A DNA stretch of 8,100 nt, taken from the NCBI GenBank assembly GCA_021824855.1, contig JAKAJX010000017.1, forward strand, positions 1-8,100. The letters run 5' to 3'. This DNA comes from Bacteroidota bacterium. Its GTDB lineage: Bacteria; Bacteroidota; Bacteroidia; Chitinophagales; Chitinophagaceae. Under the pieces are notes generated by a model that was not told where the DNA came from, made no database searches, and was given only the letters and a program-made list of their open reading frames with translations. This document shows, piece after piece, positions 6,718 through 8,100 of this stretch; position 1 is the stretch's first letter, and every line of letters starts with the position of its first letter. Made by a program: the position numbers and the translations under genes.

Positions 6718-8100
6718 TTAAAAGTCAAGATTTATACCCAATACAAATGTTCTGGGTCTTGGATAGAAATTGTTATCAATTCCACCATTAATTTCCGGAT
6801 CAAGACCTTTGTATTTTGTAATAACAAATGCATTTTGAACATTAACACTTAAGCGTAAATTGGCTTTATTATTAAATACTTTTCCTGCATTGTAACCTAA
6901 ATTAATATTATCCATTCTTAAAAAAGATGCATTTTGTACATAATAATCAGACATATAATAATTGGCTCCATTACCGCTAAAGTTGGTATATAATACATCG
7001 GTAGAACCATTGTTGATATATCCGATAGGATTGAGAATATTACGAATAGTACCTGTGCTTGAAGCAACATTATTGTACATATAGTTACCCACTTCAGCAC
7101 GCATTACAAAACCTGCATTCCATTTTTTATAAGTAATGTTAGAACTTAAACCAAAGAAAGCTTTAGGATCTACCCCTTTATATTGGTATAAATCGTTTTG
7201 ATTAATAATACCATCTCTATTTCTATCATCAAACAAATTATCTATAGGTTTTCCTGATTTAGGATCGTACACTTGTTTAAATACATAAAATGCACCACGT
7301 TGATACCCTACCGAATTAATTAAAATAGTATTTCCTGTACCACCTGAAATATTTCCGAATTGTGCACCCGGATAATTAGGGTCGTTAGAGATAGTTAATT
7401 TGGTTATTTTATTTTCGTTATAAGTGGCATTAAATGCAATATCCCATGTTACATCTTTTGTACGAATAGCAGTGTAGTTAATGGTAAATTCAACACCTTT
7501 ATTTTCCATACTACCTACATTGGCTACAATTTTATTAGAGAAATTGGCTAATGCCGGTTGGTTGATTTGGTTTAACAAATCGGTTGTGTTTTTATAATAG
7601 TATTCAATACTACCGGTAACGCGGTTATTAAAGAAACCATAATCTAAAGCAATATTGCTGGTAGCTGTTTGTTCCCATTTTCTATTATAGTAATAACCAC
7701 CCGGTCTGTACATTTGATAATAATTATTACCAAATTGATATTGAGCGGTAGTGGTACTTAAGTTATAATAAGAGATATAATCGTAATTACCAATGCCATC
7801 TTGTTGTCCGGTTACACCATAACCAACTCTTAATTTTAAATCAGAAACCGCATCTACATTTCTTAAGAAAGGTTCGTTTTTAATTTTCCATGCAAAAGCT
7901 GCTGATGGGAAAGTACCCCAACGATTATTGGGATTGAATTTAGATGAACCATCTCTACGAACTGTTGCAGTTAAAATATATCGGTTTTTAAATGTATAGT
8001 TTAAACGACCTAAGAATGAAACCAAAGTATTTTCCGTAATATCAAATGGATAGGTTGGAGAAGAAACCACTGTTCCATAATAAGCAATATCGGAATAATT
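6718..8100 (-). CDS. susC: SusC/RagA-family TonB-dependent outer-membrane transporter, C-terminal part
   Basis: The C-terminal 460 residues of a SusC-type receptor are visible, and the frame stays open through the right edge. Missing are the signal peptide, the carboxypeptidase-like domain, the TonB box, the plug and the first barrel strands, roughly half of a protein that is usually about 1000 residues. SusC hallmarks are LGRLNYTFKNRYILTATVRRDGSSKF (split as LGRLNYTF and RYILTATVRRDGSSKF), NRWGTFPSAAFAWKI, LRVGYGVTGQQ, the calcium-loop-like DDRNRDGIINQND segment (about 7190-7240), LRMDNINLGYN, and the ending PRPRTFVLGINLDF with a terminal aromatic typical of outer-membrane barrels. The alternating hydrophobic pattern fits barrel strands. 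It would import SusD-captured oligosaccharide using TonB-transmitted energy. susD starts 32 bases after the stop, so the two are co-transcribed; the promoter lies outside the window. Confidence 0.96.
   Translation of the reverse strand, partial: NYSDIAYYGTVVSSPTYPFDITENTLVSFLGRLNYTFKNRYILTATVRRDGSSKFNPNNRWGTFPSAAFAWKIKNEPFLRNVDAVSDLKLRVGYGVTGQQDGIGNYDYISYYNLSTTTAQYQFGNNYYQMYRPGGYYYNRKWEQTATSNIALDYGFFNNRVTGSIEYYYKNTTDLLNQINQPALANFSNKIVANVGSMENKGVEFTINYTAIRTKDVTWDIAFNATYNENKITKLTISNDPNYPGAQFGNISGGTGNTILINSVGYQRGAFYVFKQVYDPKSGKPIDNLFDDRNRDGIINQNDLYQYKGVDPKAFFGLSSNITYKKWNAGFVMRAEVGNYMYNNVASSTGTIRNILNPIGYINNGSTDVLYTNFSGNGANYYMSDYYVQNASFLRMDNINLGYNAGKVFNNKANLRLSVNVQNAFVITKYKGLDPEINGGIDNNFYPRPRTFVLGINLDF

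Noticed and set aside
6918..7100. Minus-strand 60-codon open frame
   Set aside because: It is out of frame inside the SusC barrel coding region and is hydrophobic only by chance.
8068..8070. GTG as a start for the SusC-like gene
   Set aside because: The frame continues open upstream to the window edge with barrel-like sequence, so this is an internal Val codon of a truncated gene, not a start.
1..8100. CRISPR arrays, tRNA or rRNA genes, insertion sequences, phage genes or defence systems
   Set aside because: I saw no spaced direct repeats, tRNA-like cloverleaf, transposase motifs or terminal inverted repeats; the window is almost fully coded by housekeeping and sus genes.

Overview
The window looks like a chromosomal segment from an AT-rich member of the Bacteroidota, most likely Chitinophagales or a related environmental lineage. 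The support is a SusC/SusD/SusE outer-membrane glycan-uptake cluster, a GldH gliding lipoprotein, lipoproteins with typical Bacteroidota signal peptides, and start codons preceded by A-rich leaders instead of Shine-Dalgarno sites. The genus cannot be fixed from the sequence alone. All seven genes lie on the minus strand, so transcription runs from high to low coordinates. No intergenic gap exceeds about 125 bases.

Right part (2375-8100): a polysaccharide-utilisation operon read as susC (C-terminal 460 residues only, cut by the window edge), susD, susE, and a long SusF-like lipoprotein. SusC would be the TonB-dependent outer-membrane channel and SusD its surface lid. The two SusE/F lipoproteins would hold glycan at the cell surface with one and three binding modules respectively. 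SusD resembles the starch-type SusD, and the SusE/F modules have the starch-binding layout, so an alpha-glucan substrate (starch, glycogen or maltodextrin) is the best inference. No glycoside hydrolase is present here. An intrinsic terminator at 2329-2355 closes the operon. Inverted repeats lie in the susD-susE gap (clear) and the susE-susF gap (weak). Poly-A tracts precede the starts of susD, susE and susF.

Left part (1-2252): a compact second operon of yicC (endoribonuclease family), gldH (gliding-motility lipoprotein) and a membrane sensor histidine kinase. The yicC-gldH gap is 9 bases, and gldH and the kinase overlap as ATGA. The kinase runs off the left edge, lacking only its last residues, and no response regulator is visible.

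Most of this is familiar Bacteroidota biology and I see no clear undescribed system. The points most worth a second look are the duplicated domain architecture of the SusF-like protein, the possible module exchange with SusE, the intercistronic hairpin, and the yicC-gldH-kinase arrangement.
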